DNA from: Paenibacillus borealis
GTDB taxonomy: Bacteria > Bacillota > Bacilli > Paenibacillales > Paenibacillaceae
Reading direction: 5' to 3'
Assembly (NCBI RefSeq): GCF_000758665.1
Contig: NZ_CP009285.1
Coordinates: forward strand, 6,076,001 to 6,140,000
DNA length: 64,000 nt
The notes under the pieces were generated by a model. The model saw only the letters and a program-made list of their open reading frames with translations, searched no databases and was not told where the DNA came from. Position numbers and translations under genes: made by a program. Of the stretch, positions 55,001 to 62,342 are shown piece after piece; within the stretch, counting starts at the first letter, position 1; each line of letters starts with the position of its first letter.

Positions 55001-55102
55001 GCGATTTTCCATGGATCTGCGGAACGTATTCTCGTCGCTCCATTTCTTCAATATACGGACATCTCTGGCCCGTGCTTTTTCTTTGACATCTACTTTTTGC
55101 AT
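52010..55102 (-). CDS. ileS: Isoleucyl-tRNA synthetase, type 2 (eukaryote-like)
   Basis: Charges tRNA-Ile. 1030 residues: class I signature PHIGH in [31 protein letters not shown], a CP1 editing domain with [9 protein letters not shown], KMSKS in [15 protein letters not shown], then the anticodon-binding domain. Length above 1000 and the absence of a C-terminal zinc finger place it with type 2 IleRS, the group that includes eukaryotic cytosolic enzymes and many mupirocin-tolerant bacterial ones; B. subtilis has type 1 (about 920 residues). ATG 55102 follows GGAAGG at nine bases. Controlled by an upstream T-box. Confidence 0.95.
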   Translation of the reverse strand: [1030 protein letters not shown]

Positions 55103-55260
55103 GATGGTCAATCCTTCCGTGGTTTAGTCTTTAAACCTTTTTTCGGATTACATCCGAGCCTTTTATAAACTTTAAAACAATAAAAACTTTCCAAACATTA
55201 AAACCTTTCTAAACATTAAAACCATCAAAACCTTTCCAAGCTTTTCGATCCCTCCCAAAC

Positions 55261-55310
55261 CCTCCCTTCGCCAAGGGAGGGCCCCAAGGGCTCCGCCCTC
55301 TGGACACCTG
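55261..55310. repeat. Dispersed repeat, copy 1 of an inverted pair
   Basis: Contains GGGCCCCAAGGGCTCC and GCCCTCTGGACACC. The reverse complement of 56105-56158 matches it with a few changes (GGACCCCAAGGGCTGG, GCCCTCTGGACACC). The pair flanks the tandem repeat block in inverted orientation. Confidence 0.7.
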
Positions 55311-55406
55311 GAAAGTTTGTCGATGTTCCTGGGAGAGGCGTTTGGTGTGTTAATGTGGTTGCAGTGCCCGCTTACGCCGCAAGCGGCACGCTTTACCTCA
55401 AGCAAT

Positions 55407-55969
55407 CCGGCCCGCGAACCCGTTAGGGCAGCGCTGGGCCGGGGCCTCGCTCTTGCGTGGCATCCGGCCCGCGAACCCGAAGGGCAGCGCTGGGCCGGGG
55501 CTTCGCTCTTGCGTGGCATCCGGCCCGCGAACCCGTTAGGGCAGCGCTAGGCCGGGGTCTCGCTCTTGCCGTTGCACCCGGCCCGCGAACCCGTTAGGGC
55601 AGCGCTGGGTCGGGGCCTCGTTCTTGCCGTTGCACCCGGCCCGCGAACCCGTTAGGGCAGCGCTGGGCCGGGGCTTCGCTCTTGCCGTGGCACCCGGCCC
55701 GCGAACCCGAAGGGCAGCGCTGGGCTGAGGCTTCGCTCTTGCGTGGCATCCGGCCCGCGAACCCCTTAGGGCATCGCTGGGCCGGGGCTTCGCTCTTGCC
55801 GTTGCACCCGGCCCGCGAACCCGTTAGGGCAGCGCTGGGCCGGGGTCTCGCTCTTGCCGTGGCACCCGGCCCGCGAACCCGTTAGGGCAGCGCTGGGCCG
55901 GGGCTTCGCTCTTGCGTGGCATTCGGCCCGCGAACCCCTTAGGGCAGCGCTGGGCCGGGGCTTCGCTCT
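55407..55969. repeat. Ten tandem 56-58 bp GC-rich repeats
   Basis: Ten units beginning CCGGCCCGCGAACCC(G/C), continuing GTTAGGGCAGCGCTGGG and ending CTCGCTCTTGC plus GTGGCAT, CGTTGCAC or CGTGGCAC. Two units have GAAGGGC instead of GTTAGGGC; the last unit starts TCGG and decays. CCCGGCCC and GGGCCGGG within each unit can pair, so the RNA would be a string of stable hairpins. A more diverged trace follows to about 56035. Confidence 0.95.
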
Positions 55970-56104
55970 AATCTTTGCCCTAGATCTTCCGCAGCTAAGG
56001 CTCCACAGGCGTACCCGCCAGGGCAGCCTAAGAAGAGCCGCTCCCCCGCCGAACAAATCCTTTCCCGTCCGCGGACACCACTCATAGCACAATGCACTTA
56101 TTGC

Positions 56105-56158
56105 GGGTGTCCAGAGGGCGGCCAGCCCTTGGGGTCCCCCTTGGAAAGGGGGATTTAG
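56105..56158. repeat. Dispersed repeat, copy 2 of an inverted pair
   Basis: Inverted copy of the sequence at 55261-55310, with an added AAAGGGGGATTTAGG end. It begins about 10 bp from the T-box terminator T-run. Confidence 0.7.
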
Positions 56159-56166
56159 GGGGATGG

Positions 56167-56480
56167 ACCCACACAAAAAAGCGCCATCCAGCCCCCAAAG
56201 GGGCGAGACAGCGCTCGCGATACCACCCTAATTCTGCACTTCACGCACACCCTTAGGGGGAGTGTATTCAGTACGATCTCAGTTCCGCATGCAGAATTGC
56301 CACACGGGTCCGGGATAACGTCCGGCAGACGGCATAGCCTACACACGTATATACATACGCTTCAGCTTAGCTTCTAGGGGAAGATCTTCCGGCAAGGCGT
56401 GAACGATCGGCTCGCAGCAATCACCGACTCTCTGGAGAACGTAACCTTGTCGTACTTGTCCCGTCATCGAATTTAAATTC
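56167..56480 (-). ncRNA. T-box leader (Ile specifier) of ileS
   Basis: The minus strand shows stem I elements (GATGACGGGACAAGTAC, CAGAGAGTCGGTG, TGCTGCGAGCCGA), a specifier loop closed by GGGA/TCCC and CAAGG/CCTTG with the Ile codon ATC at 56383-56385, and the T-box AGGGTGGTATCGCGAGC at about 56214-56230. A terminator hairpin then pairs AGCGC...GCGCT through GCCCC/GGGG and ends in TTTTTTG. Uncharged tRNA-Ile would stabilise the antiterminator and allow ileS expression. The terminator is about 1.07 kb from the ileS start, far more than the usual tens of bases. Confidence 0.9.
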
Positions 56481-56501
56481 AATGGATACAGATATGTTCT
56501 A

Positions 56502-56530
56502 GTTATAGACTGTTTTGGCTGTATTGTCAA
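56502..56530 (-). promoter_or_regulatory. Promoter of the ileS T-box transcript
   Basis: TTGACA and TATAAC on the minus strand with a 17-bp spacer, ending about 20 bp before the T-box stem I. Confidence 0.85.
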
Positions 56531-56600
56531 GAATCGCGCCTGCCATCACTAACTGCCTGATAGCCCACAAATTGAAGACAAAACATTCGCACAGTAAACT

Positions 56601-56785
56601 TAAGTGGATTTAGTACAACTAAAGCAGCTATATTCTTGTGGACCAGAAGTTTAGTTGGATTTTCTACACTTAATCTGCATGAACTCCTGCAATTGAGCCT
56701 AACTTCGAACAAATAGATGCTCTTTTTCCACTTAGCATAAGAAAAACCTGATTTCAAAGCTAATTAGATGCTCTTTTTCCACTTA
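56601..56785. repeat. Phased four-unit dyad array, type C (locus 2)
   Basis: Core starts at 56605, 56656, 56718 and 56769: TGGA-tttag-TACA, TGGA-ttttc-TACA, TGCT-ctttt-TCCA and TGCT-ctttt-TCCA. The first pair and second pair are in opposite orientation (TTAAGTGGA versus TCCACTTA). Spacings are 51, 62 and 51 bp. The array ends about 70 bp upstream of the ileS promoter and lies beyond the divIVA stop. Confidence 0.7.
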
Positions 56786-56929
56786 AATGTTGATTAGCAG
56801 TAAAGGCAGCAGAAACTTCAATCGATATGACCTGCCGCTGCGAAACTCCGGGGACACGAACCGGCCAGGCTGAATCCAACATCCAAACCGCTTCGCTGAC
56901 TAAAAACATGTTCTCTTTTCAGAAAAACG

Positions 56930-57418
56930 TCACAGTATCGAATTCTCGCTAACCTCACGGCTCTCAAGCGCATTCCAGTCGTCCTGGGAGAGCAGTTCGA
57001 GCTGAGCTTCCAGCAGCGTCCGGAAACGGGTGCGGTAGATCGAAGCCTGCTTGCGCAGCTCTTCTGTCTCGATCGCTACCTTGCGGGATTTGGATAACGC
57101 TTCGTTGATGATCCGGTCGGCATTTTTTTCCGCTTCCTTGAGGATCAGCTGTGATTCTTTTTTGGAGTTGTTCTTCACATCATCTGCAGCCTCCTGAGCC
57201 ACGAGAATGGTCTTGGACAGGCTTTCTTCAATATTGACGAAGTGATCAAGACGTTCCTGAATCGATAAAAGCTGGTTGTGCAGCTCTTTGTTCTCACGAA
57301 TAACGCTTTCGTAATCCTTAATGACCTGATCCAGAAATTCATTGACCTCATCTTCGTCATAACCGCGGATTCTCCGGGAGAATTCCTTGTTATGTATATC
57401 GAGCGGTGTTAATGGCAT
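56930..57418 (-). CDS. divIVA: Cell-division/polarity protein DivIVA
   Basis: 162 residues. The membrane-binding N-terminus PLTPLDIHNKEFSRRIRGYDEDEVNEFLDQVIKDYE is diagnostic; long coiled coils follow to the C-terminus. DivIVA marks curved membrane at poles and septa and recruits Min and sporulation factors. ATG 57418 follows AGGAGGTG; the GTG at 57427 overlaps that site and is unlikely. Confidence 0.96.
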   Translation of the reverse strand: MPLTPLDIHNKEFSRRIRGYDEDEVNEFLDQVIKDYESVIRENKELHNQLLSIQERLDHFVNIEESLSKTILVAQEAADDVKNNSKKESQLILKEAEKNADRIINEALSKSRKVAIETEELRKQASIYRTRFRTLLEAQLELLSQDDWNALESREVSENSIL

Positions 57419-57566
57419 GCTGTGCACCTCCTAGAAATTTCGGACATCCGTTGTCCCTGAACGTTAATCTGTCCGGAAGACAAAGATGAAAGACTGCTTG
57501 CTTGGATATCCCCTAAGTGAGGGGTGGCTTCTATGCCTACTCCGGTACTTGGCAGAGAAGCAAAAA

Positions 57567-57582
57567 AGCGGGGTTCAATCCG
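57567..57582 (-). terminator. Terminator after ylmH
   Basis: GCGG-attgaacc-CCGC followed by TTTTTTG on the minus strand, about 120 bp past the ylmH stop and 150 bp before divIVA. It suggests that divIVA also has its own promoter. Confidence 0.6.
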
Positions 57583-57699
57583 CTGTAGCTTCAGGTTCAG
57601 GTTCGCCTCTTCTACAACTATCGGCGTTCAGCCTGCTAAATGTTTGTTTCCCTTGAGAATATCAATTTCGACAAGCACAGCTGTAATCCTGCAAAGAAT

Positions 57700-58482
57700 T
57701 CAGACAAATTTGCCTACCAGAATCCGGTAACGGCCTTTCTTCGTCAGACTGCCGATCTCCAGCACCTTGAACCGTCCGAAACCCTGGATAGAAACCACAT
57801 CACCGTCTGTCAGACTGCAGGACGGATCTTCCTCCACTTTCCAGTTCACCCGTACACGCCCGGCTTTGATGGGAGCCAGAATTTTGCTCCGGCTAAGCCG
57901 GGTCACATCCGCAGCAATCCCGTCAAGTCTCAGGGAAGCCACGGTGAAATCCATTGTTTCCAGCTTAACCTGACTGCTGCGTAAGCCGGATAGCGGCAAT
58001 ATCTCCGTACTAACGTTGATCCGGTGCACACCGGTCAAATTCATTGACAGATAATCAGCAATATCCGCAGCCACCACTACGTGACAGCCGTCTTCCAGGA
58101 CGTGGATATCGCCGATTTTGCCTCTTTTGATGCCCAGTCCGAGGATCGCCCCCATATAGTCACCATGTTCAAGAGAGAGAAACTTCTGTTCACCCGAGGT
58201 GATAGCCAGCACCCTCATCTCCATGTCCTCATCCGCAAGCTCACGGTAATCCGGCGCTACCATAGCCCGCTTCCGCTCGGCATCGTCAGAACCGCCCTCC
58301 CAGCGTACAATGACATCGGGATGGCGGTTCACCAGGCTCTGCAGAATATAACCCTGACGGGGATCGAGAAATTCCGTCAGTTTGGTCTCATGGTACTCTC
58401 CCGCATTTGTAACCCATTCCCAGGCCTTGTCCACAAATTGCCGTTCATCCGGGTGGAAATGCCCGTAAATTTCATTCTTCAT
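57700..58482 (-). CDS. ylmH: YlmH-family RNA-binding protein (S4 domain)
   Basis: 260 residues. The N-terminal part reads HFHPDERQFVDKAWEWVTNAGEYHETKLTEFLDPRQ; the C-terminal S4 domain is SSQVKLETMDFTVASLRLDGIAADVTRLSRSKILAPIKAGRVRVNWKVEEDPSCSLTDGDVVSI. YlmH binds ribosomes and has been linked to rescue of stalled 50S-nascent chain complexes. Located in the sepF-divIVA cluster, four bases from ylmG. Confidence 0.94.
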   Translation of the reverse strand: MKNEIYGHFHPDERQFVDKAWEWVTNAGEYHETKLTEFLDPRQGYILQSLVNRHPDVIVRWEGGSDDAERKRAMVAPDYRELADEDMEMRVLAITSGEQKFLSLEHGDYMGAILGLGIKRGKIGDIHVLEDGCHVVVAADIADYLSMNLTGVHRINVSTEILPLSGLRSSQVKLETMDFTVASLRLDGIAADVTRLSRSKILAPIKAGRVRVNWKVEEDPSCSLTDGDVVSIQGFGRFKVLEIGSLTKKGRYRILVGKFV

Positions 58483-58486
58483 GCGC

Positions 58487-58756
58487 CTAGCCGAAAACCA
58501 GGGCTAAAATAGAATGAAGCCCGCCTACTGCAAACTGGAGCACGACAATCGCAATAATCGGAGAGATGTCAATCGTTCCGAACAGAGGCGGAATAATCTT
58601 CCGGAATGGAGTCAGGTACGGCTCGACAAGCTTGCCCAGCAGCTCACCGATAAAGTTCTCGCGCAGATTAGGCAGCCAGGACATGAGAATGTATATAAAA
58701 ATCATGTAATAGTAAATTTTAAACAGGATGTCAATTATCGAAGTTATTTGATCCAA
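58487..58756 (-). CDS. ylmG: YggT-family membrane protein
   Basis: 89 residues with two membrane spans and the YggT signature: YYYMIFIYILMSWLPN, then LVEPYLTPFRKIIPPLFGTIDISPIIAIVVLQF. It is always near sepF in Firmicutes and chloroplast relatives; the function is not settled but is connected with division and membrane organisation. Confidence 0.95.
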   Translation of the reverse strand: MDQITSIIDILFKIYYYMIFIYILMSWLPNLRENFIGELLGKLVEPYLTPFRKIIPPLFGTIDISPIIAIVVLQFAVGGLHSILALVFG

Positions 58757-58763
58757 AACCTGC

Positions 58764-59207
58764 TCACCTCATTCTGTTGTAATCTTGATCGTCACCCAGG
58801 ATCTCCGTAATGGAGCCTTGAATTTCCACGGTGTCCGGTGTGCACATAAATATATTGCCCCCAATCTTGGATATTCCTCCACCCAGGGCATAAACCGTTC
58901 CGCTTAAAAAATCAATAATCCGCATTGCCTGGTCGTTACGCACCCGCTGCAAATTAATAACTACTGTGCGGTGCGAACGCAGATGATCGGCAATCTCCTG
59001 GGCCTCGTCGTACGAACGCGGCTCGTAGAGCACTACCTTCACATTTTTTTGAGAATGGATACTGACGACGTTGGCCCGCTGATTTTTGCGTGTTTCTACA
59101 GGGGCGGGTTCGTATTCATCCTCATCACGGGATATTTGCTCCCGCTCCACTATTTCCTCTTCCTCCTGCAAACCCAAGAAACTCATAAACCGGTTCATCA
59201 CGCCCAT
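58764..59207 (-). CDS. sepF: Cell-division protein SepF
   Basis: 147 residues. An amphipathic membrane-anchoring N-terminus ([14 protein letters not shown]), an acidic linker, and the SepF core: [74 protein letters not shown]. SepF tethers and bundles FtsZ. ATG 59207 is chosen for AGGAGGGAG upstream. Confidence 0.96.
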   Translation of the reverse strand: MGVMNRFMSFLGLQEEEEIVEREQISRDEDEYEPAPVETRKNQRANVVSIHSQKNVKVVLYEPRSYDEAQEIADHLRSHRTVVINLQRVRNDQAMRIIDFLSGTVYALGGGISKIGGNIFMCTPDTVEIQGSITEILGDDQDYNRMR

Positions 59208-59218
59208 CAATCTCCCTC

Positions 59219-59902
59219 CTAATGACCTACTAGTACCGTACCCAGGCGTACCCGGGTGGCTCCTTCCTGTATCGCCACTTCAAAATCATTCGACATTCCC
59301 ATCGACAGCTCTTGTATAGGCTCAGGTGTCAAAGCAAGCTGATTGAGCGAATCACGGAGCTCACGGAGCCCCCGGAATACGGGACGGGTAAGCTCCGGAT
59401 CCCCTTCATGCGGGGCCATAGTCATAAGTCCGATTACTTTCACACGGTTTAGCGGGGCAATCTCCTTCAGGAAACCCTCCACCGCTTCAGGCGCCAAACC
59501 AAACTTTGTATCTTCTCCGGATATATTCACCTGCAGGAACACTTTAACATCCAGCCCGGCGGCATCCGCCTTCTTGTGCAATTCCCGTGCCAGCGATAAT
59601 CGGTCGAGCGAGTGTATATATTCAAATTTACCGATAACGTCTTTTACCTTATTAGTCTGCAAATGCCCGATGAAGTGCCAGATTCCCTTGTGTCCGAGCG
59701 CATTCCATTTAGGCTCTGCATCCTGCCAGCGGCTCTCCGCAATCTCCGTTAGCCCGGCTTCCAGCACAGCAGCTACCGTGTCCAGTGGTACATATTTCGT
59801 CACCGCGATAACCTTGACGTCACTTACGTCACGGCCACTGACCGCACAGGCACGTGCGACACGTTCCTGGACGCTGGCGATTCTTTCCTGTAGTGAGGCC
59901 AA
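59219..59902 (-). CDS. ylmE: YggS-family pyridoxal-phosphate homeostasis protein
   Basis: 227 residues. PLP lysine in [37 protein letters not shown], and the phosphate-binding [25 protein letters not shown]. These proteins bind PLP but have no known catalytic reaction; they buffer vitamin B6. Starts four bases after pgeF ends. Confidence 0.95.
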   Translation of the reverse strand: MASLQERIASVQERVARACAVSGRDVSDVKVIAVTKYVPLDTVAAVLEAGLTEIAESRWQDAEPKWNALGHKGIWHFIGHLQTNKVKDVIGKFEYIHSLDRLSLARELHKKADAAGLDVKVFLQVNISGEDTKFGLAPEAVEGFLKEIAPLNRVKVIGLMTMAPHEGDPELTRPVFRGLRELRDSLNQLALTPEPIQELSMGMSNDFEVAIQEGATRVRLGTVLVGH

Positions 59903-59905
59903 AAT

Positions 59906-60763
59906 TCAACTCTCCTTTATTCCGATCCAGCTCGACATTCTTCCAGTAACTCCATTTTCCTTGCGATAAGAAAAGAACAGATCACTGTTACAGCTTGTAC
60001 ACCATGATGTACATTCGATATGAGTCGGCAATATTCCTGCTTTAATCATAATGCGTTGATTCATTTCTTTCAAGTTAAGCATACTTTTGCTGCTGTCCTT
60101 ATCCGATCTTCTATATAAGTCCGGCGCGCCTTCCGCCAGCATCAGCGGGTTCAGCCCGGCCTCCAGCCGGCGGACATGGTCCATTACATAATCATCTACC
60201 TCGTAGCAGCATTCGCCAATAGAAGGGCCTATGGCAGCCTGGATATCCTCCGGACGGCTTCCATACTCCTGAGTCATTCTACCCACCATCGCTGCCGCTA
60301 TCTCTGCTACTGTTCCCTTCCAGCCTGCATGTGCCAGCCCGACAACATTGTGCAAGGGGTCATAGAAGTAGAGCGGCACACAATCCGCATAAAAAGAAGT
60401 CAGCAGCACCCCCGGCACATTAGTCAGCAGACCGTCAGTAGCCTGAAAAGCTGTTGTCCGGTCCAGACTGCCTTTTCCGCGGTCCTGTTCTGTAATTACG
60501 GCTATATCTTTACCATGGGTTTGTTCCCCGCAGGTCCAGGACCGGAGCTGGAAACCAAGACTTTCAGCCAGCAGCTTCCTGTTGCTGAGCACATCAGCCG
60601 GATCATCACCCACATGAAGCGCACAGTTAAAGCTGTCATAAGGCTTCGTACCGCTGCCGCCTTCCCTGCCCGTGAATCCTGCTGTTATTGCCCTATACTT
60701 CTCACGCCACGGCTCCAGATGAAGCAGCATAGGCGTTCCGTCACTCCGCACAAACGGTTCCAT
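59906..60763 (-). CDS. pgeF: Peptidoglycan editing factor PgeF (multicopper-like laccase fold)
   Basis: 285 residues. FNCALHVGDDPADV, ADCVPLYFYDP, VGLAHAGWKGTVAEIA and GPSIGECCYEV carry the Cys/His zinc site of the YfiH/YlmD family, which removes wrongly inserted amino acids from cell-wall precursors and can use purine nucleosides. ATG 60763 is chosen because GGCGGAGGTGA lies just upstream; the frame extends 19 codons further without a site. Confidence 0.94.
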   Translation of the reverse strand: MEPFVRSDGTPMLLHLEPWREKYRAITAGFTGREGGSGTKPYDSFNCALHVGDDPADVLSNRKLLAESLGFQLRSWTCGEQTHGKDIAVITEQDRGKGSLDRTTAFQATDGLLTNVPGVLLTSFYADCVPLYFYDPLHNVVGLAHAGWKGTVAEIAAAMVGRMTQEYGSRPEDIQAAIGPSIGECCYEVDDYVMDHVRRLEAGLNPLMLAEGAPDLYRRSDKDSSKSMLNLKEMNQRIMIKAGILPTHIECTSWCTSCNSDLFFSYRKENGVTGRMSSWIGIKES

Positions 60764-60785
60764 ATCTTCACCTCCGCTTAAGTGT

Positions 60786-60910
60786 ACCACAAACTCTCCC
60801 CCATAAATTAATCCCCTCAAAGTGATGTTACGCTCCGATGCCTATCCAAGTACTTTGCGGGGGCCCCGAAAATCAAACCACAAACTTCCCCCACAAAGTG
60901 ATGTTACGCT
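60786..60910. repeat. Direct repeats between pgeF and ymxH
   Basis: An exact 17-bp direct repeat CAAAGTGATGTTACGCT at 60818-60834 and 60894-60910. Each copy is preceded by related ACCACAAACT(T/CT)CCCCCA sequence. Between them CAAAGT...ACTTTG forms an inverted repeat with GCGGGGGCCCCG after it. No gene. Confidence 0.75.
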
Positions 60911-60970
60911 GCACACTCCTGAGCCCACCCTATGCCTTTACCCATATACGCAGAAAAAAGACGCACCCGG

Positions 60971-61315
60971 TCAATAAGTGCGCCGCTCACTGCGGTCCGG
61001 CCGTTCCAGATACATCATCTCCCGGTCTTCCTGGCCCTGAGGCATCCGGGATTCCTCAATCTTCACCAGCACAACATCGGCGCCAATCTTAACGATATTC
61101 CGCCACGGGATAATCAGATCCGCTCCGCCTCCGAACAGTCCCATAAACCTTGTATAACCCGGAACAATGACGGCATCAATAACCCCCCGGCGCAGATCCA
61201 GCTCCAGATCACTAATCTGCCCCAGCCGCTTGCCGTCGACGATATTGATAACATCCTTGGTTTGAAAATCAGAGATTTTCATTTTTTTGCCTGACCCTAT
61301 GGAATCTTCGTTCAT
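60971..61315 (-). CDS. YlmC/YmxH-family sporulation protein (PRC-barrel)
   Basis: 114 residues with the PRC-barrel core: KMKISDFQTKDVINIVDGKRLGQISDLELDLRRGVIDAVIVPG, then the family's ADLIIPWRNIVKIGADVVLVKI. Related to B. subtilis YlmC and YmxH. Start ATG 61315 has GGGGTGGCGGG upstream; the inner MKISDF start is also possible. A terminator (GGCGCAC...GTGCGTC then TTTTTT, 60955-60984) overlaps its 3' end. Confidence 0.92.
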   Translation of the reverse strand: MNEDSIGSGKKMKISDFQTKDVINIVDGKRLGQISDLELDLRRGVIDAVIVPGYTRFMGLFGGGADLIIPWRNIVKIGADVVLVKIEESRMPQGQEDREMMYLERPDRSERRTY

Positions 61316-61481
61316 CCCGCCACCCCTGTACATTCAGACCTATAGCTCCAGTATATGTCCGTAAGGCTTGGCAACATGTCTTAATTCATTTCCCGGCCTT
61401 CGCCGTTACATACAAAAGGATACTCCGGGCAGCCGCTCACGCCGCCTTCCGGAATATCCCCGCTTATCTATAGCTGCTGTT

Positions 61482-62264
61482 TTAAGACTTTACATGCTTT
61501 TGCATTTGCTGGATAGCCGACTTCTCAAGCCGCGATACCTGCGCCTGTGAGATACCAATCTCGTCCGCTACCTCCATCTGGGTTTTACCTTCAAAGAACC
61601 GCATCGATAATATACGTTTCTCGCGCTGTCCCAGCCGCTGCATCGCTTCCCGAAGAGCAATTTCTTCAATCCAGGATACATCCTTGTTCTTATCGTCGCT
61701 GATCTGATCCATCACATAGATCGGGTCACCGCCGTCATGATAGATCGGTTCGAACAATGATACCGGGTCCTGAATAGCATCAAGGGCAAAGACGACATCT
61801 TCTTTAGGTACACCGAGTGCTTCTGAGATTTCGAAGATCGTCGGCTCCCGCGAATTCTGATTGGTCAGGCTGTCACGGACCTGAAGCGCCTTATAGGCGA
61901 TATCCCGCAGGGAGCGCGATACCCGGATCGGGTTGTTGTCACGCAAGTAGCGGCGGATTTCTCCGATGATCATCGGCACCGCATAGGTAGAGAACTTGAC
62001 ATTCTGCGATAAATCAAAATTATCGATGGCTTTCATGAGTCCGATGCAGCCTACCTGAAACAGATCATCCACGAACTCCCCACGATTATTGAACCTTTGA
62101 ATTACGCTAAGGACAAGTCTAAGGTTACCATTTACCAATTTCTCTCTGGCGGATCGCTCGCCCTGCTGCTGCAGCGAAGTGAACAATGCCCGCATTTCCA
62201 CGTTCGTAAGAACGGGCAGCTTGGCGGTGTCCACACCGCAAATCTCGACTTTATTTCGGGTCAT
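61482..62264 (-). CDS. sigG: Forespore sigma factor SigG
   Basis: 260-residue late forespore sigma factor. The N-terminus MTRNKVEICGVDTAKLPVLTN is the SigG hallmark; sigma regions 2 (FVDDLFQVGCIGLMKAIDNFDL), 3 and 4 (REKRILSMRFFEGKTQMEVADEIGISQAQVSRLEKSAI) follow. Downstream of sigE with 78 bp between, where the SigF/SigG-dependent promoter should lie. Confidence 0.98.
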   Translation of the reverse strand: MTRNKVEICGVDTAKLPVLTNVEMRALFTSLQQQGERSAREKLVNGNLRLVLSVIQRFNNRGEFVDDLFQVGCIGLMKAIDNFDLSQNVKFSTYAVPMIIGEIRRYLRDNNPIRVSRSLRDIAYKALQVRDSLTNQNSREPTIFEISEALGVPKEDVVFALDAIQDPVSLFEPIYHDGGDPIYVMDQISDDKNKDVSWIEEIALREAMQRLGQREKRILSMRFFEGKTQMEVADEIGISQAQVSRLEKSAIQQMQKHVKS

Positions 62265-62342
62265 GATGATTTACCTCCCAAGGAGAAACATTACTGTACA
62301 TTATCTCCCCGGTCCGGCATTTTATTCCTCGGTTCCATCAGC

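Larger units (their letters stand above)
55103..56929. other. 1.8-kb non-coding region between divIVA and ileS
   Basis: Reading along the minus strand: phased dyad array (56601-56785), promoter (56502-56530), T-box leader with terminator (about 56167-56480), an inverted repeat copy (56105-56158), ten tandem GC-rich repeats (55407-55969), the second inverted copy (55261-55310), an AT-rich stretch, then the ileS ribosome site. Long translated frames through the tandem repeats are low-complexity artefacts. Confidence 0.75.

Noticed and set aside
53105..55168. 687-codon plus-strand frame opposite ileS
   Set aside because: An antisense frame kept open by codon bias in the conserved ileS gene; no domain and no ribosome site.
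55103..55260. A second T-box or ribosomal leader directly upstream of ileS
   Set aside because: The AT-rich stretch has no T-box consensus or specifier; the T-box is clearly at 56167-56480.
55407..55969. CRISPR array
   Set aside because: The repeats are contiguous tandem units without unique spacers, and no cas genes are present.
55317..56176. Proline/arginine-rich frames across the tandem repeats
   Set aside because: They only reflect the 56-58 bp repeat; unit lengths that are not multiples of three break every frame.
56339..56530. 63-codon minus-strand frame over the T-box
   Set aside because: It coincides with the promoter and stem I of the T-box RNA, which explains the sequence better.
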